DNA of 7,218 nt from Methylococcaceae bacterium UBA1147 (GTDB taxonomy: Bacteria; Pseudomonadota; Gammaproteobacteria; Methylococcales; UBA1147), in NCBI GenBank assembly GCA_002311315.1, contig DBZZ01000024.1, positions 59,417 through 66,634 on the forward strand, given 5' to 3'. Both the position numbers and the translations under genes were made by a program. Positions 1 through 6,668 of this stretch are shown here, in pieces. Numbering within the stretch: the first letter of the stretch is position 1; every line of letters begins with the position of its first letter. Below the pieces are notes generated by a model, which was given only the letters and a program-made list of their open reading frames with translations, was not told the origin of the DNA and searched no databases.

Positions 1-1022
1 GTAATCCTCTCCATGATGTAACACAGGCAGTCCTGACGGATGATCTTTGGATCCAGTGCAAACATCGACGGCATTATGTCTCTTTTCAGAACAAGCTGGT
101 TTTCCTGAACTCCGAAATACCTTGATGTAACATCAGTATCGAATTCATCGCGGACCAGTAACGGGGTATTACCACCCGTCCGGACTTTTCCGATTACCGT
201 GCCTCTAGCAACCTCTGTGAAATTCATGTGATCGATGTTGGTGATCAGTTCGAGATCCGTTTGATCCGCACCGAATCCAAAGCTGACATGATCAAGGATG
301 GTTACCTGGGCAATCAAGTGAAAAAGGTCTATATCGCTGGCGGCTACAGGACGATCGGGTATTGTCGTGATCTGGAGGCAACTGTGCAGAAATTCCAGTG
401 CATGATTAACGCCGTATTTTTGCCCCGGTTGGCCGCATTCCAGAGTCACGGAAGGACAGTGGCGGCTGAAAGCAGCAGCAAGTACGCCCTTGGGGCGGAT
501 GAAATAGATCACCAAACGGCTGAACAAGCGGGCCAGTTGAAAATGCCGGTTCTGGAAACGGTGTACGCCGACGTAATGGGGATTCAGTCCGGTATTATTG
601 TGGATATCGATGCTGGCAAAGACATTGCGGCGTACCATTTCATCGACCACATTTGCCGCAAGTCTCGTTTCATCCGATTCACTTAGTTCGGTACCTGGCC
701 ATATGCGGTTAAAATCAGGCTGTGTATCCAGTCTCCGCATATTTTCTTTTGCCGCAATGATATTTCCGATGAATATGGAGATTGATCGGGGTAAAGAGCT
801 GAACTGGTATTGTTGCAGGAGTGACTGGACCGCGAGGAAACCGGTCGGTTCGTTTCCATGAAGCAATATTGAGATCAACAAGGGTTCCTGTTTCTCCCCC
901 GGGAGGTGGATGAGGGTGGGACCGGGAAGTATCCGGTAAAGATCTTCCGGCAGGGCCTCCGTCAGCCCGTCAGGCATCTCATCCATCTGCGTGAGCCTGC
1001 AGGACTGGGTCAGACTGTCCAT
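1..1022 (-). CDS. Succinylglutamate desuccinylase/aspartoacylase family zinc hydrolase (M14 fold), 3' end outside window
   Basis: This reading frame has no stop before the left edge and gives 340 residues from the ATG at 1022-1020. It shows the zinc-carboxypeptidase-like signature of the AstE/ASPA family in order: HGNE (His55, Glu58), DFNR (103-106, the Asn-Arg pair that binds the substrate carboxylate in aspartoacylase), IDIHNNTG with the third zinc ligand His141, and TLECG with the likely catalytic Glu195. Residues ~230-340 form the C-terminal beta-rich part. Members hydrolyse N-acyl amino acids (N-succinylglutamate, N-acetylaspartate); the substrate here is not readable. Family members are often about this long, so only a short tail is probably missing. 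The start overlaps the stop of the upstream GCS2-like gene by 13 nt in another frame, which suggests translational coupling. No clear Shine-Dalgarno precedes it, and ATGs at codons 13 and 16 are possible alternatives. It is probably not the arginine-catabolic astE, because no other ast gene is nearby. Confidence 0.9.
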   Translation of the reverse strand, partial: MDSLTQSCRLTQMDEMPDGLTEALPEDLYRILPGPTLIHLPGEKQEPLLISILLHGNEPTGFLAVQSLLQQYQFSSLPRSISIFIGNIIAAKENMRRLDTQPDFNRIWPGTELSESDETRLAANVVDEMVRRNVFASIDIHNNTGLNPHYVGVHRFQNRHFQLARLFSRLVIYFIRPKGVLAAAFSRHCPSVTLECGQPGQKYGVNHALEFLHSCLQITTIPDRPVAASDIDLFHLIAQVTILDHVSFGFGADQTDLELITNIDHMNFTEVARGTVIGKVRTGGNTPLLVRDEFDTDVTSRYFGVQENQLVLKRDIMPSMFALDPKIIRQDCLCYIMERI

Positions 1023-2443
1023 TGATGAACCGGTTTTCCGGACCATTGGTTTGCGTGGTAGGCCGTTGTCATGGCTCTCAAGTCTCGATGATGATTTTCG
1101 GCGTAGAGACGTTGCCATGTTGCGCCATTCCTCCCGGATTCAACACGTTGCTGAATGATCTCCATGTGCTGTGCCGCCTCCACCTGGCATAATCCGAGCC
1201 GTTCGAGCCCGGTCATTGCCTGGGGAATTAGCTCGTTGAGGAACAATTCTTTCAACCGGACTTTTTCCCCGGTCAACCAGGTGATGGTTGTTTCTAGTCC
1301 GTAGCGGGAGGATTGGTAAAAATTATCCTTGGCGAGATGAAAAGGCAGGACCGGTTCCGGATCCACCTTTTCAAGCCTGAGATAATGGGTCAATCCGTAG
1401 AAAAATGCAGCATTCGCCATCATGTCTTGAAGGCTTGGACCGGCTGGGAAGACTCGATTCTCGATCCGGATATGCGGTGTGCCGTTATCGTCAAAACCGA
1501 CCAACGGCCTGTTCCAGCGCCAGATTGTTCCGTTGTGTAGGCGGAGATAGTCCATCTTCTCTGCGCCTGAATCGAATTGAACGGGTAGAAGAATCGGAAA
1601 ATGTTCCAGATTTTCCCTGAAACATTCCATGATTGATTTATGTGCGTAATCGGAGCCAAAACTGACCCTGCGTAGTGGGCCGTGAGATACACTGTTGTAT
1701 CCACCGACTTCCACCGCTTGCTCGAACAGAGGGATCCGTGTTTCAGCCCATAGATCGCGGTTAAACAGGTAGGGTGCGTTGGCACTGACTGCAACACAAG
1801 GTGCCGAGGCCATGATTGCTGCATTGTAATATTGGTGCGCCGAATCGAAAGGCGTTTGCAAATGAACCTGAAAAGAAGTTGCGGCCGCTTCAAGCATTAC
1901 ATCAAAGTGTTCAACCTTGAGGTGTTCGTGGCCACCAATATCGATGTGGATGGGTTTACCTTCGCGAGCATGAAAAATCTGTTCGTTCAATGCCCTGAAA
2001 CGATTACGGTTGGACATATTCCGCAGGGTTAGCCGGCTTTGGTGCAAGGTTGGCAGGATCCCGATCATCAGCAGGCAAAGATTCATGTCTTTTGCAGTCT
2101 GCAAAACGGACCCTGTAATCTTTTCCAGATCCTGGGATAGGGTTCCCAGTGCACGACCATTGAGGGTTACCGGTCTATTATTCAGTTCGATGTTGAAGCG
2201 AGCCAGTTCAGCGCATGCAAGGGGACTGTTGAGGCGCTTCAAGAATGCTTCGTTATCTGGTGCAGGCTCCATATTCCGGTCGACCAGCCAGGCTTCGATT
2301 TCAAAACCGGCCACCATCCCTCGGGTTGATAAAGCGTTATTCCGGATCAGATTACCCAGGTAACGAGTTTCGTCGCCAAGGCGGGAGAGGAATCGTTCAA
2401 AGTCCCGTTTTTCAAATAAGCTGTGTTTGATTTCCTGTCCCAT
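1010..2443 (-). CDS. Glutamate-cysteine ligase-like carboxylate-amine ligase (GCS2 family)
   Basis: The protein is 477 residues from the preferred ATG. GCS2-type features are the GFEIEAWLVD strand (46-55, acidic metal/ATP-site residues), NIELNNRP (84-91), FQVHLQTP (191-198), a SAPCVAVSANAP stretch (213-224) and RIENRVFPAGPS (326-337). Family enzymes use ATP to activate a glutamate carboxylate as acyl phosphate and join it to an amine; classical members make gamma-glutamylcysteine, while others such as YbdK have weak ligase activity or unknown partners. At 477 residues it is longer than YbdK (about 370), with an extra C-terminal helical region (~360-477). The frame is open to an ATG at 2506, but the ATG at 2443 has AAAGGGG eight bases upstream and is preceded by unconserved-looking sequence. 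It overlaps the downstream M14 hydrolase gene by 13 nt, so the two are almost certainly one transcript. I would not name it gshA: the partner hydrolase suggests a different amide product. Confidence 0.88.
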   Translation of the reverse strand: MGQEIKHSLFEKRDFERFLSRLGDETRYLGNLIRNNALSTRGMVAGFEIEAWLVDRNMEPAPDNEAFLKRLNSPLACAELARFNIELNNRPVTLNGRALGTLSQDLEKITGSVLQTAKDMNLCLLMIGILPTLHQSRLTLRNMSNRNRFRALNEQIFHAREGKPIHIDIGGHEHLKVEHFDVMLEAAATSFQVHLQTPFDSAHQYYNAAIMASAPCVAVSANAPYLFNRDLWAETRIPLFEQAVEVGGYNSVSHGPLRRVSFGSDYAHKSIMECFRENLEHFPILLPVQFDSGAEKMDYLRLHNGTIWRWNRPLVGFDDNGTPHIRIENRVFPAGPSLQDMMANAAFFYGLTHYLRLEKVDPEPVLPFHLAKDNFYQSSRYGLETTITWLTGEKVRLKELFLNELIPQAMTGLERLGLCQVEAAQHMEIIQQRVESGRNGATWQRLYAENHHRDLRAMTTAYHANQWSGKPVHQWTV

Positions 2444-2451
2444 CTGCGAAA

Positions 2452-2458
2452 CCCCTTT
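2452..2458 (-). promoter_or_regulatory. Shine-Dalgarno site that decides the GCS2-like start
   Basis: Read on the minus strand this is AAAGGGG, eight bases before the ATG at 2443. It favours that start over in-frame ATGs at 2462 and 2506. Confidence 0.7.
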
Positions 2459-2506
2459 CATGCAGCGATGCGAACATTCAGAAGCCCGTTTGTTTTCAGG
2501 CTTCAC

Positions 2507-3315
2507 CTTGGAACTGGGTTAACAGTTACTCAATTATGCGTGGTCTAGATATTAGCCATATTCGTTGAAGTTGGACTTGTGGCAATTCAGAGGCCGACCC
2601 ATTTACAAGGGAGTGTCGTTGGGATACCAAGCACCGTTCCCGCTTAGGCTGCTGGCGACCAGAGGCCTCACGAGTTTACATATCATACTGCTGCCCTCTG
2701 AGTTTATCTTAGATGAACTCAGTCTCAAGAATTTATACAGTGCGCTTGCAGGTGACCGAAGAGCTTCTGCCGACATGTCCGCAGTTTTATCTCTTACAGA
2801 ATCTTCTTGTGAAAGCACTCGCGGACCTCATTGATCAGCGTTGAACCCCCTTTGTCGATAAATCTCTTTGACGGACATCCATGATTGTGCTTATCCTGTG
2901 TCGGATTTTAGGTAAGGAGAGCAAGATGTGATTGGCCTGACCACATACAGGCGTTATTTTATTTCTTTCCGTCATAGCCGCCAGGTCAATTGTTTTGATT
3001 ACAACTGGAGATCGAGTAGAGCATTCGAATGCCCTAGAAAGTGAGATGTAAGAGCCTGACGGATCTCGACCGCTATCCACAGCATGGCCTGATTTTAACC
3101 CGGCCGATTGTGGTTTCAACCTTAGGCAATGGGTCTCTGGTTGCTTTCCGGCACCGTTACATCATGGCAAGGGAAATTCATTCAATGAATGTCTGTTGTT
3201 TGGTGTTGCGAGGGCAGCGTCCGCCTTTTACCTATGCTGGCTTTACACGATCATTAAATACCAGTTCGTATTGAATCAATCAAGAGTGGCAAACCAAAGA
3301 AATATCCTGAAGATA
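2507..3315. other. Long intergenic region between divergent genes, no convincing gene
   Basis: About 800 bases lie between the GCS2-like gene (minus) and the leader of the OFA transporter (plus). Several short frames are open (for example 2565-2834 and 3041-3274 plus; 2603-2818 and 2835-3119 minus). They overlap each other antisense, lack Shine-Dalgarno sequences, often start at TTG, and give no recognisable protein. A 90-codon stretch without stops at 3052-3324 (plus) lacks an ATG. I see no tRNA, transposase motif or terminal inverted repeats. The stretch may be a decayed gene or a long regulatory spacer, and it contains the hairpin at 2698-2722. Confidence 0.5.
2698..2722. repeat. Perfect long hairpin (11-bp stem, 3-nt loop)
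   Basis: The arms CTGAGTTTATC (2698-2708) and GATGAACTCAG (2712-2722) pair along all 11 positions, one being a U-G wobble in RNA, around a TTA loop. No T-run follows on either strand, so it is not a standard intrinsic terminator. It lies in otherwise featureless intergenic DNA and could be an operator, an RNA structure or part of a repeated element. Confidence 0.6.
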
Positions 3316-3342
3316 AATAATTAGCTTAACAATCTAATTATT
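3316..3342. repeat. AT-rich inverted repeat upstream of the OFA transporter
   Basis: The arms AATAATTAG (3316-3324) and CTAATTATT (3334-3342) are exact reverse complements around a 9-nt spacer, about 90 bases before the transporter start. This is a good shape for an operator of a dimeric regulator or a leader hairpin. AT-rich palindromes are also common by chance, and no protein is assigned. Confidence 0.45.
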
Positions 3343-3392
3343 ATTTAGAGGATCAACGATTAACCGTCAAAAACCAAGCATACAAGTAGTGA

Positions 3393-3405
3393 TTGTTAAT
3401 AACAA
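3393..3405. repeat. Short palindrome TTGTTA-A-TAACAA in the OFA leader
   Basis: The two 6-bp half-sites are exact reverse complements around one central A and lie 27 bases before the transporter ATG. The position suits a repressor site overlapping the 5' leader. No confident -35/-10 pair could be fixed around it. Confidence 0.4.
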
Positions 3406-3416
3406 AAAAGAAAATT

Positions 3417-3420
3417 GGAG
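3417..3420 (+). promoter_or_regulatory. Shine-Dalgarno GGAG for the OFA transporter
   Basis: GGAG lies 12 nt before the ATG at 3433, a longer spacing than ideal. It argues against a TTG start at 3415, which would place this GGAG inside the coding sequence. Confidence 0.5.
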
Positions 3421-3432
3421 TTCAATTTAATC

Positions 3433-5121
3433 ATGTTTGATCTATTGTCTAAAGAGCGCATCGTTGCCAAAGAAGGTTTTAATCGATGGTTAATTGCTCC
3501 TGCTGCACTTGGAATTCACCTTTGTATCGGTTCAGTTTATGCTTGGAGCCTTTTCAATCCAGCATTAATTAAACGCTTGGGCGTAGTAACAAGCGCGGCT
3601 GATGACTGGTCGTTAAAAAGCGTAGTCTGGATATTTACAGTCGCTATTGTATTTCTTGGATTGTCAGCGGCCGTAGCTGGAAAATGGCTTGAGAGGGTTG
3701 GTCCTCGGATGGTTGGCACCGTTGCCGCTTTCTGCTGGGGCGGCGGATTTATGATTGGCGGTATTGGTATCCTTACAGATCACCTTTGGCTGCTGTATCT
3801 AGGTTACGGAGTGATCGGTGGATGTGGCCTGGGACTTGGTTATGTGTCTCCTGTCAGCACTCTAATCCGTTGGTTTCCCGACAGACGAGGAATGGCAACA
3901 GGTATTGCGATTATGGGTTTTGGCGGCGGAGCAATGATTGCCAAATTTATGATTGAGCCGTTCATTGCATTCTTTCACAAGCTCCCTGACTATCTGGGTC
4001 CGATTGACAAGGTTAAATTGATTACTGATGAGAATGGACGACGTCTCGCGGAGACAGCGTGCAGTCTCGAGGAAGTCGTTATTGTTGGAGCCAATGACGT
4101 TGCCAACATGTATGTGCCCGGTCCGGAGGGCGTTTATCTTGTTGGTACTGGAACGGTGGGCGTTGCAGAAGCATTCTTCTCATTGGGTGCCATCTATTTT
4201 TTCATCATGCTTATTGCTGCATTTGGATATCGCGTGCCTCGTGAAGGTTGGAAACCAGAAGGATATGAGCCGCCAAAAAACAATCAAAGTCGCTCCATGA
4301 TCACTCAGAATCATGTTCATATTGATGAAGCCTTGAAAACGCCGCAATTTTATCAATTATGGATCGTTCTTTGTTTTAATGTGACCGCCGGTATTGGGGT
4401 TATAGGGGTGGCCAAAACAATGATGAATGACATATTTGGCACAACCCTGCCCAATATTGTCGATTTTGGTTTTGCCTCAACTTATGTGCTGATGATTAGT
4501 CTATTTAACATGCTTGGGCGTTTTATTTGGGCTAGCGCCTCAGATTTTATTGGCCGCAGAAAGACTTATTGGATATTTTTTACCCTAGGCATACTTTTGT
4601 ATTGCTCAATACCCTATTCCGCAGAGCAAGTCAGTGTGAATCCATCGACCGTTTGGCTAGTTTATTTCTATGCTGCAACCATGATCATATTCACTATGTA
4701 TGGTGGCGGTTTTGCAACGATTCCAGCCTACCTGGCTGACATCTTTGGTACGAAATATGTTGGCGGCATTCATGGTCGGCTGTTAACAGCATGGGCGAGT
4801 GCGGGTGTTTTTGGTCCACTTGCAATTACTTCGCTGCGTGAGATATCGATCAAGAACGCAATCAATGGGTTAATAGAAAAAATTGAACCCGGTGTCTTTC
4901 AAGCCAAGTTTGGTGCGGGTATTGACCAGTTGAACCAACTGGTTTCTGCGAAGACGGTAACGATAAGTAAATTAATGGAGATTGCTCCTGAAGGTACGAT
5001 TGACCCAACTTCAGGGCTTTATAATTCGACCATGTATCTTATGGCAGTGGTCCTGTTCGTTGCATTGGTCATGAACGCAACCATGCGTCCCGTTCATCCT
5101 AAACACCATATGAAAGGATAA
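3433..5121 (+). CDS. OFA-family (oxalate/formate antiporter-like) MFS transporter
   Basis: This is a 562-residue polytopic inner-membrane protein from the ATG at 3433. The opening NRWLIAPAALGIHLCIGSVYAWS (residues 17-39) is the typical OFA first helix. Loop 2-3 has the MFS motif-A form GKWLERVGPRMVG (83-95), repeated in the second half as GRFIWASASDFIGRR (362-376). Approximate helices are 21-43, 62-82, 95-113, 118-140, 153-178, 245-265, 305-325, 348-365, 380-395, 405-428, 450-470 and 532-550. OxlT, the founding member, has about 418 residues. The extra length here sits in loop 5-6 (~181-244) and loop 11-12 (~471-531), both predicted periplasmic. OFA proteins carry small carboxylates (oxalate, formate, pyruvate or lactate by subgroup); the substrate cannot be read from this sequence. 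A small membrane-protein gene follows 17 nt later, probably in the same transcript. Inverted repeats upstream suggest regulated expression. Confidence 0.92.
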   Translation: MFDLLSKERIVAKEGFNRWLIAPAALGIHLCIGSVYAWSLFNPALIKRLGVVTSAADDWSLKSVVWIFTVAIVFLGLSAAVAGKWLERVGPRMVGTVAAFCWGGGFMIGGIGILTDHLWLLYLGYGVIGGCGLGLGYVSPVSTLIRWFPDRRGMATGIAIMGFGGGAMIAKFMIEPFIAFFHKLPDYLGPIDKVKLITDENGRRLAETACSLEEVVIVGANDVANMYVPGPEGVYLVGTGTVGVAEAFFSLGAIYFFIMLIAAFGYRVPREGWKPEGYEPPKNNQSRSMITQNHVHIDEALKTPQFYQLWIVLCFNVTAGIGVIGVAKTMMNDIFGTTLPNIVDFGFASTYVLMISLFNMLGRFIWASASDFIGRRKTYWIFFTLGILLYCSIPYSAEQVSVNPSTVWLVYFYAATMIIFTMYGGGFATIPAYLADIFGTKYVGGIHGRLLTAWASAGVFGPLAITSLREISIKNAINGLIEKIEPGVFQAKFGAGIDQLNQLVSAKTVTISKLMEIAPEGTIDPTSGLYNSTMYLMAVVLFVALVMNATMRPVHPKHHMKG

Positions 5122-5138
5122 GTTTTGAGGAGTTTAAT

Positions 5139-5402
5139 ATGTCTATTTCATTTAGTAATTCGTTAGAAGTATTCATCTTTATCATCTTATGTTCTGTCTA
5201 TGTTTGTAGCATATTGTGGATTTATGGTGATTCTGCAACCCGGGACGTGGGTCTCAAGGGCGCCATCTTGCCATTGGTTTTTGTTATTGCCGGTGCATTG
5301 GCGCTTGCTAAGGGAATGATGTTGGCCTTGTTGGCTTGGCCGACCGGATATATTGCCTGGTTTATTCTCAGACCAAAGCGGTCCCATGTCATTGTCGAGT
5401 AA
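5139..5402 (+). CDS. Small three-segment membrane protein downstream of the OFA transporter
   Basis: The protein has 87 residues, and GAGGAG (5127-5132) stands six bases before the ATG, a strong ribosome binding site. Hydrophobic segments lie at ~9-28, ~41-57 and ~60-77. The first ends in WIYGDSATR (27-35), and the last carries WPTGYIAWFILRP (67-79). A YGDA...RG-type loop followed by a WP-G-x-x-W-x-x-RP ending recurs in small, uncharacterised bacterial inner-membrane proteins; I know this from general recollection, not from a search. The gene starts 17 nt after the transporter stop, so it is very likely co-transcribed. It may be an accessory or stabilising subunit, as described in annotations of short 'MFS small subunit' proteins beside other OFA genes, although those are usually shorter. 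No catalytic motif is visible. Confidence 0.85.
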   Translation: MSISFSNSLEVFIFIILCSVYVCSILWIYGDSATRDVGLKGAILPLVFVIAGALALAKGMMLALLAWPTGYIAWFILRPKRSHVIVE

Positions 5403-5474
5403 TGAATCTTTTCAAATCAGATTTTTTAGAAGGGTGGAATACCTGGCCATTTCCAAGGGCTTTATCAATAAACC

Positions 5475-5478
5475 GGAG
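5475..5478 (+). promoter_or_regulatory. Shine-Dalgarno GGAG before the tandem ATG at 5482/5485
   Basis: The spacing is 3 nt to the first ATG (5482) and 6 nt to the second (5485), which is why the second is preferred. The choice changes the protein by one residue. Confidence 0.55.
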
Positions 5479-5484
5479 TAAATG

Positions 5485-6024
5485 ATGCGGCAACACATGA
5501 GCGAAAGATTGGCGAATCGAGGGATAAAGCTATGGGCAATGGTTCCTGTGTTCTGCGCAATTCTGATCCTGGCTTCGCCTGTGGAGGCACAAACCCGGAT
5601 TGCGGTCCTCGATTTTGAACTCAGAGACCTGACGCTGGACCCAAACACTCCCGAGGAAATCGATAGGACTGGATCCATCAGGGGGATGTTGGAAGAGGTC
5701 CTAGTTGCCAGGGGAAATTACACGACGGTCAATATTGATTCCTCGGTTCAGGCAAATGCCAATGCTGCGACCGGTTATCTCTTCGATCATTTTGATGTCG
5801 CCGCTGAACTAGGCAAACAACATGGAGCCGACTACATCCTCGTTGGCAGGGTACACAAGGCAAGCTTTCTGTTTGTTTATTTCATGGTTCATATGGTCGA
5901 CACCCGGACAAAGCAACTGGTTGGCAATTACATTACCGAGGTCAAGGGGCCGCAAAAGAAGCTAACGATAAAAGGCGTAGAAAGCCTGGTCGAAAAAATC
6001 CATAGAACACTCCATCCTAAATAA
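5485..6024 (+). CDS. Exported DUF3280/DUF2380-like protein of unknown function
   Basis: The protein has 179 residues from the second of two adjacent ATGs. A signal peptide is clear: a basic N-region (to Lys15), a hydrophobic core (~17-31) and an Ala-x-Ala-like site PVEA before QTR, with cleavage expected after residue 35. There is no lipobox, so the mature protein should be periplasmic. It begins with RIAVLDFELRD (38-48), has an Ile-Asp-Arg-Thr patch (59-62), and continues with HGADYILVGRVHKASFLF (113-130) and MVDTRTKQLVGNYI (137-150). This 'IAVLDFEL...GADYILVG-V.K...VDT.T..LV' arrangement matches secreted proteins labelled DUF3280/DUF2380, which resemble the alpha/beta domain of TolB-N/CsgG-type proteins. 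The biochemical role is unknown. It follows the small membrane gene by 82 nt on the same strand, so it may be co-transcribed, but the gap permits its own promoter. The family assignment is by motif memory only. Confidence 0.82.
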   Translation: MRQHMSERLANRGIKLWAMVPVFCAILILASPVEAQTRIAVLDFELRDLTLDPNTPEEIDRTGSIRGMLEEVLVARGNYTTVNIDSSVQANANAATGYLFDHFDVAAELGKQHGADYILVGRVHKASFLFVYFMVHMVDTRTKQLVGNYITEVKGPQKKLTIKGVESLVEKIHRTLHPK

Positions 6025-6105
6025 GAAAAATTCTACAGCCCAGTAAATGCGCTAAAAAATACCATAAAGCATTGTATTTGCAATTATTCTAAGATTACCC
6101 GCTCG

Positions 6106-6136
6106 TTGCTGATAATGTCTGATTTTATGCCATAAT
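6106..6136 (+). promoter_or_regulatory. Possible sigma-70 promoter with extended -10 for the integrase
   Basis: CATAAT (6131-6136) is directly preceded by TGC (6128-6130), an extended -10 arrangement. A TTGCTG at 6106-6111 could be a -35, but the 19-nt spacer is long. The element lies about 50 bases before the integrase ATG. Confidence 0.4.
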
Positions 6137-6144
6137 ATCCCTAC

Positions 6145-6163
6145 GCGCATGCGCATAGCATGC
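6145..6163. repeat. GCATGC repeats (palindromic) just before the integrase gene
   Basis: GCGCATGCGC (6145-6154) is a perfect 10-bp palindrome. A second GCATGC (6158-6163) starts 11 bases after the GCATGC inside it (6147), about one helical turn, so both would face the same side of the DNA. Lying just downstream of the -10-like CATAAT, they could be a repressor site or an excisionase/integrase arm site. No protein is assigned. Confidence 0.5.
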
Positions 6164-6185
6164 ACAGAATCCGATCGGGGACAAA

Positions 6186-6668
6186 ATGGCCGACTACATC
6201 AAGTTCACTCACGCGGCAGTAGGGCAGATACCGATCCCTGCTAGAGGGCGTGTCTACTATCGCGATCAAAAAGACCCGAGTCTGGGTTTGGTTGTTTCTT
6301 CAACCGGCAAAAAATCGTTCTACTTACACGTCACGGAAAACCGTCAGACCCGGCGCATAACCTTAGGTAAATGTCCTCAACTAAGTGTCGCACTGGCCCG
6401 GGATCTGGCTAAAACTAAATTCGCGCAAGTAATCCAGGGGATTGACCCGATCGCGGAGAAACGACGGGCGGTCGCGATGAAAACGACTCTTCGCAACGTA
6501 CTGGACGATTACATCAAGAAAAAGGATTTAAAACCAATCACGATCAACGATTATAGGATCGAAATCAGTCGATCATTTTCGGATTGGCTAAATAAACCCT
6601 TAGCGGAAATCTCCCCCGACATGATCCGAAGTGCTATTAACAATGACATTGTAATTCGTGGGCAATGA
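6186..6668 (+). pseudogene. Truncated phage/island-type tyrosine recombinase (integrase), N-terminal part only
   Basis: The gene starts at ATG 6186 with GGGGA (6177-6181) four bases upstream. Residues ~1-93 match the arm-type DNA-binding domain found at the start of P4-like integrases (DUF4102): RGRVYYRD, GLVVSSTGKKSFYLHV, RRITLG and LSVALARDLAKTKFAQVIQGIDPIAEKR. Residues ~100-148 begin the helical core-binding domain (TLRNVLDDYI, DWLNKPLAEISPDMI). The likeness stops at about Met146-Arg148 (6621-6629), and the last dozen codons are the antisense of an adhesin gene. The whole catalytic domain (Arg, His-x-x-Arg, Tyr) is missing; intact relatives have about 400 residues. It therefore cannot recombine DNA, although the N-terminal fragment could still bind it. 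The domain names rest on motif recognition. Confidence 0.88.

Larger units (their letters stand above)
6025..6185. other. Intergenic region upstream of the integrase, no terminator or tRNA seen
   Basis: The 161 bases begin AT-rich and contain only weak dyads, such as AATGC/GCATT around the A-rich 6050s. No GC-rich stem with a T-run and no tRNA gene that could be an attachment site is visible. The promoter-like and palindromic elements at 6128-6163 are listed separately. Confidence 0.5.

Noticed and set aside
228..686. 152-residue plus-strand open frame
   Set aside because: It is antisense to the M14 hydrolase, whose zinc and catalytic motifs are clear on the minus strand. It has no recognisable protein features.
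1420..2363. Several open frames of 60-157 residues within the GCS2-like gene, on both strands
   Set aside because: They are shadow frames of a well-supported 477-residue enzyme, with no motifs and no ribosome binding sites of their own.
2565..2834. 89-residue plus-strand frame and the antisense 71-residue frame (2603-2818)
   Set aside because: The plus frame starts with TTG and lacks a Shine-Dalgarno, and both strands are open with unconvincing composition. Neither is recognised.
2835..3274. 94-residue minus frame (2835-3119) and 77-residue plus frame (3041-3274)
   Set aside because: I looked for transposase or toxin-antitoxin similarity and found none. There is no ribosome binding site, and the minus frame starts with TTG.
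3052..3324. 90-codon stop-free plus-strand stretch
   Set aside because: It has no ATG start and no recognisable domain. That length is expected by chance at this base composition, so it is mentioned only as a possible relic.
6025..6185. tRNA or attachment site next to the integrase
   Set aside because: No cloverleaf or T-loop sequence (GGTTCGA-type) is present on either strand here.
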